From Nocardia yamanashiensis NBRC 100130 (GTDB lineage Bacteria > Actinomycetota > Actinomycetes > Mycobacteriales > Mycobacteriaceae), in the NCBI RefSeq assembly GCF_001613325.1, contig NZ_BDCD01000013.1, forward strand, positions 302,647-366,646: a DNA stretch of 64,000 nt, written 5' to 3'. The position numbers and the translations under genes are program-made. Shown here piece by piece: positions 29,701 to 38,320 of the stretch (the first letter of the stretch is position 1; each line of letters begins with the position of its first letter). Below the pieces are notes generated by a model. That model ran no database searches, was not told the origin of the DNA, and saw only the letters and a program-made list of their open reading frames with translations.

Positions 29701-31298
29701 ACGCCCCACACTGCGATCAGCCATTCCACGCTCCGGCGCGACGCGACGGCCACCACGTCCTCCGGGCCGATACCGCGCCGGGACAGCCGGTGCGCCAGGC
29801 GATTCGACAGCTCGTCCAGCTCCCCGTAGGTCAGCGACCGATCCCCGGAAACCACCGCGACGGCCGACGCGTCCCGGCGCACGGCGGCGGTGAGCAATTC
29901 GGGCAGCAGCGCGCCGGGCCGTTCCGCGGCCGCATGCGATCGCGCTCCGGCACCGGCCCGCGTATCCGACCCGGCCAGCCCGATCCGCCCGACCGCCGTA
30001 TCCGGTCCCGCCGCAATGAAGTTGCTGAGGAATTGCAGGAATCGTTTCAACTGCAAATCGACATCGCCCTGCCCGTACTTCTCCGGGTTCCCGAGCAGAT
30101 CGACCGACAGTCCTTCCTCGGTGCCCGCGCGATACAGATTGAAATGCACGTCCGCGACCGAACCCGAAGACAGGATGCGATATTCGCCCACCGCCGAGCC
30201 GAACCGGCTGGTCCGATCGAAGAACATCAAATTCACGCTGGGCCCGAGCACCCGATCCGCGCCGACCCCCAGATCCCGCCGGATGTCCTCGAACCGGTAG
30301 CGCTGATGCCGCAGCCCGCCCGTGGTCTCCCGGGCCGCCGCCCCGACGAGTTCGCGCACCGTCACGCCGCCCGCGCAGCGCAAGCGGATCGGCAGCACGT
30401 TCGCCAGCATGCCGCCGGACTTCTTCAGCGCCGCGGTGGTGCGCGCCGAAGCCGCCAGCAGCACGGTCGGATCCAGCTCCCCCGCCATGCCTGCCCGAAA
30501 TGCCCCGATCGCCGCCACCAGCACCTGCGCCGGACTGGCCGCGCACTCGGCGGCCAAGGCCGCCAGCGCGTTCCACTGCCCGGCGGTCAGCGCGCCGGCC
30601 GCGCGCAGGGCCATCGGCTCGGACTCGCCCGCGCGCCGGATGCGATGCGCCACCGCGCCCGGCGCGGTCCAGCCCGTAAACCGTTCCCGCCAGTACTCCC
30701 GGTCCGCGGTGAAGCGCTCAGATTCCCGGTACTCGGCGTCCGCCGCCTGGATGGCCGCGGGCGACAGGCCCCGGAACGCCGCCGGTTCGGCGCCGCGCAG
30801 CAGCGCCTCGTACCACTCGCCGATCCGGACGATCAGGCTCAGCCCGCCGTAGCCGTCGATGGCGACGTGATGCATCTGCGCGTACCAGATGTGATGCTCC
30901 GCCCCGACCCGCAGCAGCGCCGCCGCCCACAACGGCGCGTCCACCAGGTCGATGGCGACCCGGTGCCGCCGCTCCATCCATTCCAGTGCGGCCGCCCGCG
31001 GATCCGGCTCGCCGGTGCAGTCCACCCGCTCCAGACCGCCGCCGATATCGCCCGCCATCCACTGGCAGGGCCGCCCGTCGCGCAGGCCGATCCGCAGGCG
31101 GCCCACCCCGAACTCCTCGAACGCCCGGTGCGAGGCGGCGTCGAACAGGTCCGCGTCCAGCTCGCCGCGTAACTCCAGATAATGCGCCTGCCCGGGTAGC
31201 GCGCGAGCCCGGAAACCATCCGCGAGCCACAATTCCATTTGTGCTCGGGACATTTCGAAGGAAGCGTCTTGCAGAGCGCCCTGGGTTTCGGCGAGCAT
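17736..31298 (-). CDS. Four-module nonribosomal peptide synthetase with C-terminal thioesterase
   Basis: The protein has 4520 residues in the order C-A-T, C-A-T, C-A-T, C-A-T, TE. Condensation motifs are HHVAIDG (about residue 143), HHAIADG (1186), HHVNADG (2280) and HHANADG (3334). Adenylation motifs YTSGSTG/HTSGSTG lie near 618, 1679, 2763 and 3867. Carrier motifs GGDSL, GGHSL, GGNSL and GGNSL lie near 996, 2091, 3145 and 4246. The TE nucleophile is in GWSLGG near 4371. No epimerisation, methylation or reductase domain is seen. The first C domain resembles that of EntF/DhbF, which accepts an aryl or acyl starter made elsewhere. Hand alignment to GrsA-PheA gives pocket residues DAW-F-SG-I-IF, DAW-M-AG-I-VC, DAW-F-VG-G-VI and DVW-F-IG-A-II. 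These are hydrophobic, but I match none of them to a known code. Modules 2 and 4 carry extra segments (about 1950-1985 and 3800-3860). GGGAGGG precedes the ATG. No MbtH-like, PPTase or starter-loading gene is in the window. Confidence 0.95.
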   Translation of the reverse strand: MLAETQGALQDASFEMSRAQMELWLADGFRARALPGQAHYLELRGELDADLFDAASHRAFEEFGVGRLRIGLRDGRPCQWMAGDIGGGLERVDCTGEPDPRAAALEWMERRHRVAIDLVDAPLWAAALLRVGAEHHIWYAQMHHVAIDGYGGLSLIVRIGEWYEALLRGAEPAAFRGLSPAAIQAADAEYRESERFTADREYWRERFTGWTAPGAVAHRIRRAGESEPMALRAAGALTAGQWNALAALAAECAASPAQVLVAAIGAFRAGMAGELDPTVLLAASARTTAALKKSGGMLANVLPIRLRCAGGVTVRELVGAAARETTGGLRHQRYRFEDIRRDLGVGADRVLGPSVNLMFFDRTSRFGSAVGEYRILSSGSVADVHFNLYRAGTEEGLSVDLLGNPEKYGQGDVDLQLKRFLQFLSNFIAAGPDTAVGRIGLAGSDTRAGAGARSHAAAERPGALLPELLTAAVRRDASAVAVVSGDRSLTYGELDELSNRLAHRLSRRGIGPEDVVAVASRRSVEWLIAVWGVAKSGAAYLPIDPEYPVARSAAVLDEAGVPFGIVTAAAVSELQERPGREWLVLDDPAAALDGEPGTALTDADRTRPLRLAHPAYVIYTSGSTGTPKGVLITHTGLANLLAAQAERFPIRPGARVLCATTPSFDASLWELLLAAAGGATLVIVPGDAYAGPRLSDLIRREQVTHAFLTPAVLAGTDPTGLQCLQYLSTGGEACPPAVAESWAPGRTLVNIYGPTEATIFAELGRLAADTPVTLGTEVPGVRCHLLDPWLRPVPDGVTGELYLSGPALARGYLGRPALTAARFVADPFGTPGRRLYRTGDLAVRDAAGELEFRGRADSQVKIRGLRIELGEIEAVLAEYPGIAQVVVIVRDDGPGQRLVAYAVPEPNTLLSVRELEEAAAQRLPVYMRPVILLLDRLPVTVNGKVDRAALPAPVLTAAVHRAPETAAERAVAAAFAQVLGREPELLGLDDDFFALGGDSLSAALVVARVAAELEVRAEVRDLFEASTVAGLAARVGACGLLAERLRPEPRRRPERMPLSGAQQRLWMLNRMEPESPAYNMLLGLRLRGELDRTAMTAALTDVVGRHESLRTAFPDVDGAACQRISPTDAVITGLAPETAGAGEIDGVLREFGSIGFDLAAAPPLRVRLFEVTDAEGAVAHQLLAVLVHHAIADGFSLAPFARDLATAYAARVRSAVPDWQPLPVQYADYTLWQHELLGAGDDPDSLLSQELSYWTERLAGLPVESALPPHRPRPATRTRAAERVTLTVPDQTARRLREVARRQGATLFMVLHAGLATVLARLSGGRDIALGTPVAGRGDARLDDLIGMFVNTLVLRVTLDAAESFTELLARVRDIDLAAFAHDEAPFDRVVEHLDPPRSPARHPLFQVMLSLRNLARAEFELPGLRVEPVELPLPVAKFDLEFTFAETEPGLTATLDYATDLFDRPQIEALTERILLVLDRVARQPETPVGEVDVLTLDEHRLLRQWNETSQAVPVTLPQLLTRAAAYDPDLAAVVGEHTTLTYRDLAAQANSLARNLIRAGVGPEDVVVVGLPRSVEWVIAVCAVAHAGAAFLPVDPNTPADRITDMLADSGAALGITTAHWHPHLPDVTGGWLQVPTHPTTDPSARTAVDRDARPIADAERTRPLRLAHPAYVIYTSGSTGIPKGVTITHAGLANLLVTQAQRCDAEPGSRVLAVSAPGFDASIWELLLALGGGATLVIAPPTAYAGPELQDLLIRERVTHAMLTPRVLATLPDPDQLPDLRLLASGGESCPPDLAGIWSPDRCFVNIYGPTEATVCATTSLPAQPATLHAIVPIGGPVVGTRCYVLDDRLRPVPPGVLGEVYVAGPGLARGYHRRPGLTGTRFLPDPFDAPGRRMYRTGDLGTWRADGELEYHGRTDFQVKVRGVRIELAEIEAAMTALPEVADALVILRDHPAQPESAAAVDGKSSSIGTVTPVAAEAAGDGVEPGLAAYVVPVPGRRVDVRALRAAVARRLPAQYLPDSITVLERFPLTATGKIDRGALPAPERVRVGYRAPGNALEAAVARVFGQVLGVEQVGADDDFFALGGHSLSVTRVVARLRAELAEGAGLPAVEVRLRDVFEQPTVSGLAEYLAAAESRAGRRPVRVTGGETVERPPLSFAQQGLWVLDRSGTAAAYHILLAVRLTGALEPEVLSAAVIDVLERHEALRTYFPEHDGVPYQAVAPADSVHWDVRLVQEGRLEESLTEFESAPFDLSAAPPVRLRLCEVGESEWVLAVVVHHVNADGVSLGVLTRDLAAAYTARITGTAPAWPELSTRYTEYAVRQHERLGSMTDPGSAQNRELAHWIRVLANLPAELPIRFDRPRPAVARHRGATVEAALPQDITTALHDLAGQHRSTLFMVLHSALAVLLARLARTGDVVIGTPTAGRDEPGLEDLVGMFVNTVALRTPVAAERSFTELLERVREIDVEAFAHAQVPFERIVDALGAPRSANRHPVFQVVLGYRNFGPAALELPGVTVEPVRRTAATVRFDLEFDIADTDSGLALALHYDVELFHASTAQALLERLARVLTQVAADPSRPVGALELLAPGERRTVLETWNRTGNTPPLRLPDLFARAAERAPAAPALVSGTRTVTYGELDERSNRLAHWLIRSGVGPEQVVAVAMRRGIDWAVAVWAVAKTGAAYLPIDPGLPAERIAGMRADADAVIGLTNTESGLAQSDWLVVDALDLRTELAHAPCTPVADAERTGRLRLSSTAYLIYTSGSTGTPKAVAVTHAGLANLVATQLENCVPQRDSRILLSASPSFDASLWELLMAAAASATAVVAAPDVYAGPELSDLLRRERITHAFLTPAVLSSLDPADRTDLRVLVTGGEVVPPALAERWSAPDRRLLIGYGPTETTVISHLSLPFRPGHPLTIGTPATGVRCYVLDDRLSPVPPGIPGELYIAGPGVARGYHGRPALTATRFLPDPHAPAPARMYRTGDLVRHRPGGALEFLGRTDSQVKMRGLRIELGEIEAALSVLPGIAQAVAVLRADAAGDARIIAYLVPAAGTRSAAPDIARIRAAVARKLPDYMVPAAFMVCERLPLTGNGKVDRAALPEPQVTGQPFRAPGTESERLVAGVFAEVLEVERVGADDDFFQLGGNSLSATRVAARLSAAAGSRVPVREVFDAPTVSELAFRLAAGTRSAGARPRLTARPRPAEIPLSFAQQRLWLLNRLDPDSSAYNIPLVLRLTGEIDIAAMEAALHQLLVRHEALRTYYPESGGIGRQVVLPAADPTLLEVQVVDAERAPARLAEFCGAPFDLTAGAPVRAGLFALGTTVDESREWLLALVIHHANADGYSLAPLARDFAEAYGAARSGEAWRRPALPVQYADYAIWQREVLGSASDPSSELSRQIAYWVGALANSPAELGLPLDRPRPAVASHRGAAVSAAVSELTVRRLREVAREEDASLFMALHAGLAVLLAAWSGNTDVTVGTPVAGRGEAALDELVGMFVNTLALRVEVRAAERFSGLLTRVRDADLAAFTHADLPFEQVVEAIDPPRSRARHPLFQVLLAFQNLDAIDVDLPGLRVEPVRLPSDTSRFDLEFIITPRDSGLSVTVQYATELFDRGTIARLLDRYVRALDGLAAAPEAPIARLSMLSDSEYVRIVRDWNDTGGADTELRLPDLLADAVRRAPTTEAVRCGDYAFTYAELDEQAVRVARWLNATGIGPEDVVALGMSRSLPWVVACWGVARSGAACLPVDPAFPPARIAELIAGTGAQVIVTTAAEYPAFAALPDIEVLVLGDDGTSVLPTLRESDARSLCDPVLRGSAAVGPDPRRAATSGAGVLQVAEQRPASARASGGHAVEHFGGSRAANAAYVIHTSGSTGTPKAVVVTHAGLANMVAAQVRHIGATSESRILCVAAPTFDVSMWELALAASSAAALVVAPPEAYAGPALTDLLRRERITHAFVTPAVLAGTEAVELPELRVVITGGESCPPAVAASWGRDRKLVNAYGPTEATIITHMSGPLDGGQPVTIGGPAVGVRGYVLDACLRPVPIGVVGELYLGGLGLARGYLGRPATTAGRFVADPFGARGERLYRTGDLVSWTHTGELSYRGRTDFQVKVRGVRVELGEIEAAVAAAPGVAHAVAVRSATASGVALVAYVVPEPGRAIDPDAVTVAAAQRLPDYLIPAIVVLERLPMLVNGKVDRAALPAPQPVRRRYRPPVTPAEHRVAAVFAEILQVGRVGRDDDFFALGGNSLSAARVMSRLGGVALRELFETPTVAGLAERIENAAPAMPGESFDVILPLRTGVADTLFCIHPGGGMAWPYAGLLTHLPPEVALYGIQDPWVVRAEKPCATVGEYAARYVAEIRRLQPAGPYRLLGWSLGGRIAHEIALRLQAAGDEIALLALMDSAAADGAEATEPDDETDSAAWQELRALIDPADFPPDLVERATAALTRPVPGVPGGVFEGDLLHFTAIRETAPARCPADSWTGHITGKVIDIPIDATHIGMAQPDPIARIGAELTSRWQR

Positions 31299-31536
31299 TG
31301 TCCCTCCCGGAGTCGAGACCGGCGGATTGCGCAGGGCGCAAACACCTTATCGACACCCCGCGCGTGGACAGTACCTCACCTTTGCCCAAAATTTGCCGCA
31401 ATTCACGCGCGCCACCACCGCCGGTTCCGGGGGTGCGGGGATGGCCGGATTTTCCCTCCGACCAGGAATGAGACCGGAGGGTTTGGTACCGCTTTCGCGC
31501 ATCCGGACGGGCCGTCCCGGCCGCGGCGCCGAACGG

Positions 31537-32463
31537 TCAGCCGGCGACCACGGCGGCGGCGGTCCGGACCATCACCCGGCCCTGATTGCGACGGGACCGG
31601 ACGAGTTCCACGGCCGCGCCGATGTTTTCGAGCGGCAGCACGACGTGACGGGGGCGAATCCGCCCGGCCGCCAGCAGTTCCCACAGCTCGGCGCGCCAGG
31701 CTTGCAGGAGTTCGGGGCGGGTGCGGCTGAGCAGGCCGACGGAGAAGCCGGTGACGGTCTTCAGCTCGCCCAGCAGTGACGAAGCGTCGATCGCGCCGCC
31801 GCCCGCGCTGAACGCCACCAGGCGGCCTTGTGGCGCAAGGGCATTCACGCCGCGCTGCACCAGGTCCCCGCCGACGCCGTCCAGCACCACATCGACGGAT
31901 TCCGGCCACGGCTCGGCATAGGTCACCACGGCATCGGCTCCGCATTCGCGCAGGAATTCGCTTTTGGCGAGGTCGCTCACGGCGGCGACGACGCGGGCTG
32001 CGCCGAGCGTGCGGGCCAGCTGCACCGCGAGGTGACCGGCCCCACTGGCCGCACCGGTGATCAGCACCGATTCACCGGCGCGGAACCGCGAGGCTTTCAG
32101 CACGCCGAGTGCGATCAACCCGCCGCGCACCACCGCCAGCGCGTCGGCGGCATCGACGTCGCCGGGCACCTCGGTGATCAATTGCGGTACCGCGAGGGCG
32201 TATTCGGCGTGAATGGCGCCGAATACCAAGCCGCCCACCCGCTTTCCCAGCCACTCGGGCGACACGTCGGCCCCGAGGCCGGTCACGGTGCCGACGATCT
32301 CGCCGCCGGGCGCGTCCACCTCGCCCGCCGCCAGCTGCCGGACCAGCCCCAGTCCCACCCCGGCCAGCTCGGTGCGCACCAGCAATTGCCCGGGTCCAGG
32401 CACCGGCTGCGCGGCGGTGACGACGACCGGTTCGGCACCGGTGGAGAACTGAATCTTGCGCAC
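31537..32463 (-). CDS. NADPH:quinone oxidoreductase-like MDR dehydrogenase
   Basis: This 308-residue zinc-independent medium-chain dehydrogenase has the MDR catalytic fold (PGPGQLLVRTELAGVGLGLVRQL) and a Rossmann cofactor site (VLITGAASGAGHLAVQLARTLGA). It lacks the GHE zinc site of alcohol dehydrogenases, as in quinone oxidoreductases and crotonyl-CoA-reductase relatives. Start is GTG at 32463, preceded by GAGGAAAGG. A dyad at 32481-32508 covers its promoter, suggesting repression by an HxlR- or TetR-like regulator located elsewhere. It lies 238 bp upstream of the NRPS on the same strand; a tailoring role is possible but not shown. Confidence 0.88.
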   Translation of the reverse strand: MRKIQFSTGAEPVVVTAAQPVPGPGQLLVRTELAGVGLGLVRQLAAGEVDAPGGEIVGTVTGLGADVSPEWLGKRVGGLVFGAIHAEYALAVPQLITEVPGDVDAADALAVVRGGLIALGVLKASRFRAGESVLITGAASGAGHLAVQLARTLGAARVVAAVSDLAKSEFLRECGADAVVTYAEPWPESVDVVLDGVGGDLVQRGVNALAPQGRLVAFSAGGGAIDASSLLGELKTVTGFSVGLLSRTRPELLQAWRAELWELLAAGRIRPRHVVLPLENIGAAVELVRSRRNQGRVMVRTAAAVVAG

Positions 32464-32480
32464 GAGCAGCCTTTCCTCGA

Positions 32481-32508
32481 ACTAACTTGTAACGAACCTA
32501 AAATTAGT
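32481..32508. promoter_or_regulatory. AT-rich imperfect dyad upstream of quinone oxidoreductase
   Basis: ACTAACTTGTA (32481 on) and TAAAATTAGT (ending 32508) form an imperfect inverted repeat with perfect outer ACTAA/TTAGT arms, 18 bp before the GTG start. The AT-rich composition and size resemble HxlR-type sites that often control such oxidoreductases. No regulator gene is adjacent. Confidence 0.4.
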
Positions 32509-32534
32509 CCGGGCATTATTCATATGTCAAGCAC

Positions 32535-32568
32535 AAAAAAGCGGCACCCGCCGAGGACGGGTGCCGCT
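32535..32568 (-). terminator. Rho-independent terminator of ctaD
   Basis: A perfect 11-bp stem (AGCGGCACCCG at 32540-32550 with CGGGTGCCGCT at 32558-32568) has a 7-base loop. On the minus strand it is followed by six T residues (32540-32535). It lies 16 bases past the ctaD stop and is the clearest intrinsic terminator in the window. Confidence 0.93.
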
Positions 32569-32584
32569 GCTCGAATCCGAGGCG

Positions 32585-34321
32585 CTAGTTCGACGCCTTC
32601 TCGTACTCCACCACCGCGTGATGCTTGGAACCCCAGCCCACGTGCGCCTCCGCCCGCATGCGATCCACCATGTGCGGGTAGTGCAGCTCGAAAGCCGGTC
32701 GCTCCGAACGGATCTGCGGCAGCTCGTAGAAGTTGTGCCGCGGCGGCGGGCAGGTGGTCGCCCACTCCAGGGAGTTGCCGTAGCCCCACGGATCGTCCAC
32801 GGTCACCACTTCGCCGTAGCGGTAGGACTTGAAGACGTTCCACACGAACGGCAGCACCGACGCGCCCAGGATGAACGAGCCGATGGTGGAAATGGTGTTG
32901 AGCGTGGTGAAGCCGTCGCCGGGCAGGTAGTCGGCGTAGCGGCGCGGCATGCCTTCCGCGCCCAGCCAGTGCTGCACCAGGAAGGTGGTGTGGAAGCCGA
33001 CGAAAGTGGTCCAGAAGTGCCACTTGCCCAGGCGCTCGTCGAGCATGCGGCCGGTGATCTTCGGGAACCAGAAGTAGATGCCGGCGTAGGTGGCGAAGGC
33101 GATCGTCCCGAAGAGCACGTAGTGGAAGTGCGCGACCACGAAATACGAATCCGAGACCTGGAAGTCGAGCGGCGGGCTGGCCAGCAGGACGCCCGTCAGA
33201 CCGCCGAAGAGGAAGGTGACGATGAAGCCGCAGGCCCACAGCATCGGCGTCTCGAAGGTCAATTGACCGCGCCACATGGTGCCGATCCAGTTGAAGAACT
33301 TCACGCCCGTCGGCACCGCGATCAGGAAGGTCATGAACGAGAAGTACGGCAGCAGCACCGCTCCGGTGGCGTACATGTGGTGCGCCCACACCGCGATGGA
33401 CAGCGCCGCGATGGCGAAGGTCGCGTAAACCAGTGTGGTGTAACCGAAGATCGGCTTACGCGAGAAGACCGGGAAGATCTCCGACACGATGCCGAAGAAC
33501 GGCAGCGCGATGATGTACACCTCGGGATGGCCGAAATACCAGAACAGGTGCTGGTACAGGATGGCCCCGCCATTGGCCGGATCGTAGATGTGCCCGCCCA
33601 GATGCCGGTCGTAGGCCAGGCCGAAGAGCGCGGCGGTCAGGATCGGGAAGGCCACCAGGATCAGGAAGCTGGTCACCAGGATGGTCCAGGTGAACACCGG
33701 CATGCGGAACAGCGTCATGCCCGGGCAGCGCAGGCAGACCACGGTGGTGGTCATGTTCACCGCGCCCAGGATGGTGCCCAGACCCGAGACCGCCAAGCCC
33801 AGGATCCACAGGTCCGCGCCGACGCCCGGCGCGTGCACGATGTCCGACAGCGGCGTGTACGCCGTCCAGCCGAAGTCGGCCGCGCCGCCCGGAGTGAGGA
33901 ACCCGGCCGTGGCCATGGTCCCGCCGAACAGGTACAGCCAGTAGCTGAAGGAGTTCAGGCGCGGGAACGCCACGTCGGGCGCGCCGATCTGCAGCGGCAG
34001 AATGTAATTCGCGAAACCGAACACGATGGCCGTGGCATAGAACAGCAGCATGATGGTGCCGTGCATGGTGAACAGCTGGTTGAACTGTTCCGGGGACAGG
34101 AACTGCATGCCCGGGCGCGCCAGCTCGGCGCGCATCAGCAGCGCCATGATCCCGCCGATCATGAAGAAGGTGATGGCGGTGGTCAGGTACATGATGCCGA
34201 GCATCTTGGGGTCGGTCGTCGTGATCGCCTTGTAGAGGAACGACCCCTTGGGTCCCGTTCGTGGCGGGTACGGCCGCGTGGCCTCGAGGTTCTCTTGGGG
34301 CTTTGGAGCTACGGCAGTCAC
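32585..34321 (-). CDS. ctaD: Cytochrome c oxidase subunit I (aa3 type)
   Basis: This 578-residue subunit catalyses oxygen reduction in the aa3 terminal oxidase (complex IV) at the plasma membrane. It has about twelve membrane helices. Haem and copper ligands are visible: TMHGTIML (haem a His), [11 protein letters not shown] (CuB His with the cross-linked Tyr), AHHMYATG (two CuB His) and HFHYVLFG (haem a3 and haem a His). The GTG start at 34321 is set by AGGAGG five bases upstream; the longer frame adds residues that read through the ribosome site. It is a single gene ending at a strong terminator, with the other subunits encoded elsewhere, as in mycobacteria. Confidence 0.97.
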   Translation of the reverse strand: MTAVAPKPQENLEATRPYPPRTGPKGSFLYKAITTTDPKMLGIMYLTTAITFFMIGGIMALLMRAELARPGMQFLSPEQFNQLFTMHGTIMLLFYATAIVFGFANYILPLQIGAPDVAFPRLNSFSYWLYLFGGTMATAGFLTPGGAADFGWTAYTPLSDIVHAPGVGADLWILGLAVSGLGTILGAVNMTTTVVCLRCPGMTLFRMPVFTWTILVTSFLILVAFPILTAALFGLAYDRHLGGHIYDPANGGAILYQHLFWYFGHPEVYIIALPFFGIVSEIFPVFSRKPIFGYTTLVYATFAIAALSIAVWAHHMYATGAVLLPYFSFMTFLIAVPTGVKFFNWIGTMWRGQLTFETPMLWACGFIVTFLFGGLTGVLLASPPLDFQVSDSYFVVAHFHYVLFGTIAFATYAGIYFWFPKITGRMLDERLGKWHFWTTFVGFHTTFLVQHWLGAEGMPRRYADYLPGDGFTTLNTISTIGSFILGASVLPFVWNVFKSYRYGEVVTVDDPWGYGNSLEWATTCPPPRHNFYELPQIRSERPAFELHYPHMVDRMRAEAHVGWGSKHHAVVEYEKASN

Positions 34322-34460
34322 CACATCCTCCTCGGGAGGGTTCCGGTCCAGCTGTTCCGATAAATGGGGCCACGTAGAACGGCGCACAGCGTACACACAG
34401 CAAATCGATCTTCGCCGAAAACACTCCGGTCCGGGGGGATTGCGACCGAAATGAAAGTTG

Positions 34461-35855
34461 TCAGGTCACCGGTTCGAGCGCGGGCGGACTCCACCGCCCG
34501 TCGAGCATCTCCGATCTCGGAGCGTACAGCCGCAGGGTGAGCGAGAAGGGACCGGACACCGGTATCGGCAACCAATTGGCGCGCGGCACTGCCGGACCCG
34601 GGTCGGCGGCCTGCACCACCACCTCGGCACTGCCGTCCGGACCGGGCGTCAGCGGGGTGTCGTGGCCGACCGAATAGATCTGCGCCGCATTGGAGACCAG
34701 GAAACTGTCGGCGTCGTAGGCGGTCAGCGACCAGAAGGCGTCGACCGGCGGGAATTGCCCGGCCGGGAACCGGATGCGGAAACGGCGGGGCGTGCCGTTG
34801 TCGTCGGCCTGGGCCTGCGCGGTCGGATACACCGCGTCGCGAGCCAGATTCGCGCCCAGCGCGTACATGGCGGTGCCGGCGCGGGTCTCGTAGTCGGTGC
34901 CGTAAACGCCGACGTCCAGCGAGAACCGCCAGCCGTTGACGGTCTTGCCCCGGGGGTCGACATAGCGGGTGACGGCCTTGCGGCCGGCCGCCGCGGCGGC
35001 GTCCAGATCCACGCCCGTCATCTCGCCGGCACTGCCGCCGGGCCGGATTCCGATGGTGGCGAAGCGTTTCAGCGCCGGGGCGTCGGCGGCGGCCGGGGCG
35101 TCGTGGGCCATGAGCGTGCACAAGCGATCGAAGAAAGTGCGGCCGTCCAGAGCCGCCACCGCCTTGGCCGGGGACGCGCCCAGGCCCGAGAGCGCCAGCG
35201 GCTCACCGGGCGTCGGCGCGGCCGGGTCGGCGGTCCAGGCGGCCAGGGTGTCCAGGCGCAGGCCGTCCTGGACGGCGTGCACCGCCGCGAGATCCGCCGG
35301 GCCGTTGACCTGGATCCGGCCCAGCAGCCACACCGTCGGGGTCGGCATGTCGAGCCGGGTCAGGCCCGCCGGGACCGAACCGGTCCAGCCCGGGCCGGTG
35401 ATCAGATAGGCGAAGGGCGGGCCGGCGTGCTCGGCGCGCGGATTCACGCTGCTCGGATCGTGCACGGTATTGGTCCAGGCGTCGAGCAGCTGCATGATCC
35501 AGTAGCGGCCGGCCTCCACCGCGGGCACGGTGAGCACCAGCGGCTGCTCCGACAGGTCCAGCCAGGCAAGGGAATACAGGGTGTCGGTGTTCATCCGGAC
35601 CACCAGGCGATCGTCGGCGTCGGGCAGATCGCGGGCGTGCTGCAGGCGGTTCACCGGGCCGAAGGCGTCCTTGGTGGCGTGCATGAGGACCAGCGGGTAG
35701 CCGAAGACGTACGCATCCGCGGCAATCGATACCGGATCGTCTGTTTTCGACTTGGCCGAATCCGAATCATTGGCCGCGCGGGAACAGGCGGTTAGGGTGA
35801 GCCCGGCGGCCGCGGCCAGTCCGAGCACGGCACGGCGACTCAGGGCGCTGTCCAT
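34461..35855 (-). CDS. DUF1254/DUF1214-type predicted lipoprotein
   Basis: This 464-residue protein has an N-terminal [20 protein letters not shown], which combines a twin-arginine motif with a lipobox (LTAC), so it is probably a Tat-exported lipoprotein. The body carries the DUF1254 hallmark ([40 protein letters not shown]). The C-terminal DUF1214-like part is seen as [16 protein letters not shown] and [18 protein letters not shown]. The family has no firm function. It lies upstream of ctaD on the same strand but with a 139-bp gap, so an operon is not obvious, and it is divergent from the small exported protein at 35971. Confidence 0.87.
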   Translation of the reverse strand: MDSALSRRAVLGLAAAAGLTLTACSRAANDSDSAKSKTDDPVSIAADAYVFGYPLVLMHATKDAFGPVNRLQHARDLPDADDRLVVRMNTDTLYSLAWLDLSEQPLVLTVPAVEAGRYWIMQLLDAWTNTVHDPSSVNPRAEHAGPPFAYLITGPGWTGSVPAGLTRLDMPTPTVWLLGRIQVNGPADLAAVHAVQDGLRLDTLAAWTADPAAPTPGEPLALSGLGASPAKAVAALDGRTFFDRLCTLMAHDAPAAADAPALKRFATIGIRPGGSAGEMTGVDLDAAAAAGRKAVTRYVDPRGKTVNGWRFSLDVGVYGTDYETRAGTAMYALGANLARDAVYPTAQAQADDNGTPRRFRIRFPAGQFPPVDAFWSLTAYDADSFLVSNAAQIYSVGHDTPLTPGPDGSAEVVVQAADPGPAVPRANWLPIPVSGPFSLTLRLYAPRSEMLDGRWSPPALEPVT

Positions 35856-35970
35856 GATGTACAGAAGCTATCAAACCGACCGGGTGGAAACAGTTTTGGC
35901 GCGTTGTTCACCCCCGATTCATCCCCAGACATCATCGAATCCTCATAGAAGCCGCTTCATTATCAGCACC

Positions 35971-36369
35971 ATGAGTCGTTCACTACGCACCCGAATCACC
36001 ACCGCGGTAGTGGTCGGCACCCTCGGCACCCTGCTCGCCGCCGGTGCGGCCGCGGCCAATGGCGAGCCCAAGGCCGTCATTCAGGGCCGCACCGCCGTCA
36101 CCGCGCACGTCACCGGCGAGAAGCCGGGCTACAAATGCCAGATCGCCGGGAAGGACGTGGCGGGGCCCTGGGGCATCGTCGAATCCGATGGCACCGTCTC
36201 GCTCACCCTCGGCGGCGGGCGGCCCAAGGGCAAGCAACTCCGGGTCATCTGCGAGGACCCCCGGCGCGGGGACGCCAGCCTGCACACGGTGCGCGCGGAC
36301 CGCGTGACCTACGACGGAGCGCTCTCCCCGATCCGGCAGATCATCAACAGCAAGCTGTTCGGGGGGTAA
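35971..36369 (+). CDS. Small exported protein of unknown function
   Basis: This 132-residue protein has a signal peptide (RTRITTAVVVGTLGTLLAAGAAAANG, cleavage probably after AAA) and a mature domain with two cysteines (YKCQIAG and RVICEDP) spaced like a small disulfide-linked beta fold. The C-terminus QIINSKLFGG is preceded by SPIRQ. I do not recognise a named family. The ATG at 35971 is the only start that yields a signal sequence; the upstream open frame is in the divergent promoter. It ends 3 bases before a 12-bp-stem terminator. Confidence 0.75.
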   Translation: MSRSLRTRITTAVVVGTLGTLLAAGAAAANGEPKAVIQGRTAVTAHVTGEKPGYKCQIAGKDVAGPWGIVESDGTVSLTLGGGRPKGKQLRVICEDPRRGDASLHTVRADRVTYDGALSPIRQIINSKLFGG

Positions 36370-36371
36370 GA

Positions 36372-36398
36372 GGGGTGTGGGGGCTCCCCCCACACCCC
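36372..36398. terminator. Hairpin between convergent genes
   Basis: GGGGTGTGGGGG (36372-36383) pairs perfectly with CCCCCACACCCC (36387-36398) across a 3-base loop. It lies between the stops of the exported protein (36369) and the LLM oxidoreductase (36433) and can serve both strands. Confidence 0.8.
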
Positions 36399-36432
36399 CG
36401 ATAAGGAAGGGGGCGGACAGTTTCGCGGGGCG

Positions 36433-37284
36433 TCACCCGGCGCGGGCGGCGGCCACGGCGGCGCGCACGGCGGGGGCGGTTTCGGTGGCGAAACGGGTTG
36501 CGGCCCATTCGTCGTCGGGGGCCAGGGGGAGCAGGAATTCGCTGATGCCGGTGGTGAGGGCGAGGTCGGTGAGTTGGGGTGGGGGCATGACGGGGTCGAT
36601 GACGTAGGCGCGGCGGATCAGGGCGGGGACGCGACCGGCGTCGCGGGCGCCGGCGTCGACGGCTGCCATCAGTTCCGGGAGTTTGGCGGGCGGGGCGTAG
36701 GTGACGCCACCGAGCCAGCCGTCGGCGAGTTCCCCGGCCAGGCGCAGCGCGCGCGGGCCGTAGACGCCGAACCAGATGGGGATGCGCTGCGGGGGCAGCG
36801 GACCGGGTTTGGCGCCGTCGAGCTGATAGACCTCGCCGTAGATATCGGTGCGGTCGGATTCGCCCCAGAGGCCGCGCAGAATGGCCACGGCCTCGCGCAG
36901 GCCGGTGAGGGCCTGGCGGGGGTTGCGGCGCGGACCGCCCATGGCCTCGATGGCGTCCCAGAACGCGCCCGCGCCCAGACCGAGTTCCAAGCGCCCGCCG
37001 CTGAGCACCGACAGGGTGGCCGCGCCGCGGGCGAGCACGGCGGGCGGGCGCAGCGGCAGGTTCGCCACCGCGGGCAGCAGGGTGAGATTGCGGGTGCCGG
37101 CCGCGAGATAGGACAGCAGCGTCCAGGTGTCGAAGAAGGCGGGCTGATACGGATGGTCCTGGATCGCGAGCAGATCCAAACCAGACTGGTCGGCCTGTTG
37201 CACCAAACGCAGCAGGGCGTGATGACGCGCCGCCTCGGGCGGAACGAAGATCCCGAACTTCAGTTCATGTCCGTAATCACCCAT
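36433..37284 (-). CDS. LLM-class flavin/F420-dependent oxidoreductase
   Basis: This luciferase-like (bacterial luciferase/F420 reductase fold) protein of about 283 residues starts at MGDYGHELKFGIFVPPE. Typical blocks are LVQQADQSGLDLLAIQDHPYQPAFFDTW, GGRLELGLGAGAFWDAI, RREAVAI-like LREAVAILRGLW, and PIWFGVYGPRALRLAGELADGWL. In actinomycetes this class often uses F420. The substrate is unknown. The ATG at 37284 fits the family N-terminus better than upstream in-frame starts. It is divergent from the possible 2-oxoglutarate oxygenase. Confidence 0.88.
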   Translation of the reverse strand: MGDYGHELKFGIFVPPEAARHHALLRLVQQADQSGLDLLAIQDHPYQPAFFDTWTLLSYLAAGTRNLTLLPAVANLPLRPPAVLARGAATLSVLSGGRLELGLGAGAFWDAIEAMGGPRRNPRQALTGLREAVAILRGLWGESDRTDIYGEVYQLDGAKPGPLPPQRIPIWFGVYGPRALRLAGELADGWLGGVTYAPPAKLPELMAAVDAGARDAGRVPALIRRAYVIDPVMPPPQLTDLALTTGISEFLLPLAPDDEWAATRFATETAPAVRAAVAAARAG

Positions 37285-37411
37285 AGCAAACATCAAGTTA
37301 CGCCTGCTGACCTGGCCTTCCGTCAATACCCCTGTCGCTACGGCGAGTCACCGCGCCCCGCACCCGGCACACCCCGGGACACCGGCGGGGATCACGGACC
37401 GCCACCCGATC

Positions 37412-38227
37412 GTGATCATTCGGGAATTCGATTCCAGTGCCGTTGGCGGGCAACGGATTACAATCGAGCAGGTGCAGCTATCGAGCACACTGGAGACCGC
37501 CCGCAAACATCTCGACGGGGTCGACCCCGACGCCCTCTCCCATGCGCGAGACCGCTTGGCCGAGACCGGGATCGCCCGCCTGGGCTTCCTGCTCCCCTAC
37601 CGGGTCAAACGCACCCTGGCCGCCGAGGCGCTCGCCCTGGTCGACCAGCACCGGCAGTGGACCTCGCCGACGCCCGGAACCGAACCGGCGCACCGGCGCG
37701 CAATCGCGGTGGAGCACAACGAGGTCACCGCGCACGGCCACTGCATCCCCGCGCTCTACGACTGTGAACCCTTGCGGCACAAGCTCACCGTCATCGCCAC
37801 CGAGCCGGTGCTGCCCTGCCCGCCCCCGCGCCGCTTCGCCGTCACCCGCCGCCATCACGACGACGCCCCCGGGCAATGGCATTGGGACGACTACGCTTTC
37901 ACCCTGGTGCTGGTGGTGGAATGCCCGCCGCTGGAGGAGGGCGGATTCGTGCAGACCGTCCCGCACACCCGGCCGGACCGGCGGCACCGCGAGGTCTACC
38001 GCACCCTGACCCGCAATGCCATCCACTCCTGGGAGCTCAACCCCGGCGACCTCTACCTGCTGCGCGCCGACACCACCCTGCACCGGGTGCATCCCTTCGA
38101 GCACGGCCGCCGCACCACCGTCCGCATGTCGTTCGCCTCGACCGCCGACCTGGAGCGCGAGCAATCATCGGGCACTCCACCACCGGGTTTACCGATCCGC
38201 GCACGGGTTATGACGAATCATGCATAG
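37412..38227 (+). CDS. Putative Fe(II)/2-oxoglutarate-type oxygenase
   Basis: This protein of up to 271 residues shows a candidate metal triad in QWHWDDYAF (H-x-D) and TLHRVHPF (distal His), followed by RRTTVRMSF, whose Arg could bind 2-oxoglutarate. The jelly-roll core is visible as TLVLVVECPPLEEGGFVQTVPH and ELNPGDLYLLRADTTLHRV. The aspartate is present, so hydroxylation is more likely than halogenation (family knowledge). The substrate is unknown. The start is uncertain: GTG at 37412 as given, or GTG at 37472, neither with a good ribosome site. It is flanked by a divergent flavin oxidoreductase and a downstream WS/DGAT gene. Confidence 0.62.
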   Translation: MIIREFDSSAVGGQRITIEQVQLSSTLETARKHLDGVDPDALSHARDRLAETGIARLGFLLPYRVKRTLAAEALALVDQHRQWTSPTPGTEPAHRRAIAVEHNEVTAHGHCIPALYDCEPLRHKLTVIATEPVLPCPPPRRFAVTRRHHDDAPGQWHWDDYAFTLVLVVECPPLEEGGFVQTVPHTRPDRRHREVYRTLTRNAIHSWELNPGDLYLLRADTTLHRVHPFEHGRRTTVRMSFASTADLEREQSSGTPPPGLPIRARVMTNHA

Positions 38228-38320
38228 TGATAATGTGATTCACCGTTAACGCAGCGGGGGGCAGCGTCGCCGCACCGTTACCTCGCCCGGGCAGCTCTGC
38301 CCCACCGGTTAGGCGACCCG

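Noticed and set aside
17736..31298. Epimerisation or N-methylation domains, or dual C/E domains, in the NRPS
   Set aside because: Each carrier domain is followed within about 50 residues by an ordinary LSxAQQRLW C domain; no extra HHxxxD-type E motif or SAM-binding motif is seen.
31299..31536. IdeR/DmdR iron box or other clear operator before the NRPS
   Set aside because: No TTAGGTTAGSCTAACCTAA-like sequence was found on either strand in this 238-bp gap, so iron regulation is not claimed.
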